This document shows, one piece after another, positions 63,661 to 64,000 of a DNA stretch of 64,000 nucleotides (positions within the stretch are counted from its first letter, which is position 1; each line of letters starts with the position of its first letter). Location of the stretch: the NCBI RefSeq assembly GCF_000253295.1, contig NC_015717.1:1984001-2048000 (forward strand). The letters are read 5' to 3'. A model generated the notes under the pieces. It searched no databases, was not told the DNA's origin, and saw nothing but the letters and a program-made list of their open reading frames with translations. Origin of the DNA: Hyphomicrobium sp. MC1. Lineage in GTDB: Bacteria; Pseudomonadota; Alphaproteobacteria; Rhizobiales; Hyphomicrobiaceae. Made by a program: the position numbers and the translations under genes.

Positions 63661-64000
63661 AGAAGCCGACGAAGACCAAGAAACCGAAGAACCCCTTCCC
63701 CGACATCCCCGATCCATTGGGCTACGGACAGCGGGCGGTCGATTATCTTCGTACGCTTAAGCATCCCAAATCGCCGCTCAAGGACAAGGCTTTTCAGCTT
63801 GATCCTTGGCAGGAAGAAATCGTCCGCAAGATTTATGGCCCGCGTGACGCCGACGGCCGACGCATTGTCCGAAATGTCATCATGCTGCTGCCGCGCGGCA
63901 ACCGGAAGACCAGCCTAGGCGCAGCCTTGACGTTGCTTCACACCGACGGACCCGAAGCTGTCTCCGGCGGCGAAGTCATCCTCGCAGCCGGTGATCAGAA
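63657..64000 (+). CDS. Phage terminase, large subunit, C-terminal part cut off
   Basis: The ATG at 63657 overlaps the previous stop by four bases (ATGA). The 114 visible residues include a basic start (MKKPTKTKKPKNP), KAFQLDPWQEEIVRKIYGP, and the ATPase Walker A-like MLLPRGNRKTSLGAALTLL (PRGNxKT form), followed by VILAAGDQ. These fit the N-terminal packaging motor of TerL. The nuclease domain is outside the window. Its location as last gene after the connectors is unusual. Confidence 0.9.
   Translation, partial: MKKPTKTKKPKNPFPDIPDPLGYGQRAVDYLRTLKHPKSPLKDKAFQLDPWQEEIVRKIYGPRDADGRRIVRNVIMLLPRGNRKTSLGAALTLLHTDGPEAVSGGEVILAAGDQ

Larger units (their letters stand above)
50821..64000. mobile_element. 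Integrated tailed-phage element, right end outside the window
   Basis: From the 3' end of the tRNA a tyrosine integrase gene points towards the tRNA, followed by small early genes, a control region and a block of phage particle genes that continues past 64000. The left attachment site should overlap the tRNA 3' end; no second copy of the tRNA 3' sequence lies in the window, so the right end is beyond it. Phage genes identified by their own motifs include portal, prohead protease, HK97-type capsid, tail tube, adaptor, head-closure protein and large terminase. Confidence 0.9.

Noticed and set aside
50821..64000. Capsid-forming phage satellite or gene transfer agent instead of a prophage
   Set aside because: Tail tube and tail-completion genes are present, unlike tailless satellites, and an integrase plus operator region argues against a gene transfer agent. 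The missing right part keeps the question partly open.

Overview
The window looks like a chromosomal segment of a high-GC alphaproteobacterium of the order Hyphomicrobiales, quite possibly Hyphomicrobium or a close relative. This rests on gene content (DUF3126, PAS_5 and BTLCP families, an alphaproteobacterial-type DnaG that has lost zinc ligands, a methionine operon led by an ArsR-methyltransferase fusion) and is an inference; no 16S gene is present. About 50.7 kb is ordinary host chromosome. From a tRNA gene with a CAT anticodon at 50745-50820 to the right edge lies an integrated, incomplete (cut by the window) tailed-phage element.

Host region, left to right. 1-14 kb: a truncated CsbD/DUF883-like gene, thrS, yidD, a membrane-anchored coiled-coil protein, a NifU-like scaffold, hisI, a patatin phospholipase, a CBS-pair protein, a rhomboid protease, a PAS_5 - PilZ - LapG-like protease neighbourhood, a gamma carbonic anhydrase, DUF3126, cysE, an enoyl-CoA hydratase, a polysaccharide deacetylase and a GNAT acetyltransferase. 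14.7-21.5 kb: a 27-residue membrane peptide gene and a leftward methionine operon: ArsR-methyltransferase regulator, metF, the homocysteine half of metH, an uncharacterised SAM methyltransferase, then the folate/B12/activation half of metH. A 20-bp near-perfect palindrome sits inside the operon promoter. 21.5-50.7 kb: an MlaC-like protein, a PRC-barrel protein, ettA, DUF1003, a CAAX-type protease homologue, an ELM1-like protein, an Lrp regulator, greA, carB, an Fsr-like transporter, two tandem secreted paralogues, a ChaN-like protein, carA, a YqeY protein, dnaG-rpoD, a VOC protein, a divergent Gre-family protein, YjbQ, a carboxymuconolactone-decarboxylase-like protein, a 2OG-Fe(II) oxygenase-like protein, an NTF2/GNAT/nitrilase cluster, a SIMPL protein and a possible glycosyltransferase. 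Intergenic spacers in this half carry several copies of a palindromic REP-like element.

Phage region (50.8 kb to the edge). A leftward early block (tyrosine integrase and four small genes) is separated by a 21-bp palindrome from a rightward ribbon-helix-helix gene and a putative replication protein. A rightward particle-gene block follows: portal, a GTA-gp10-like tail assembly chaperone, prohead protease, HK97-type capsid, a possible decoration protein, a tail tube protein with an Ig-like tail, a second chaperone-like protein, an unknown protein, an HTH protein, an HNH nuclease, two proteins carrying three copies of a 'WA..G' helix-turn-helix module, then adaptor, gp10-type protein, tail-completion protein, head-closure protein and the start of the large terminase. 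From 60394 onward almost every gene overlaps the next by 1-10 bases, so they are probably translated as one unit.

The most unusual features are the permuted particle-gene order with the terminase downstream of the capsid and connector genes, the tandem WA-HTH proteins where a small terminase might be expected, the split metH with a methyltransferase gene between its halves, and the intergenic repeat family. I found no CRISPR array, no rRNA and no recognisable transposase.
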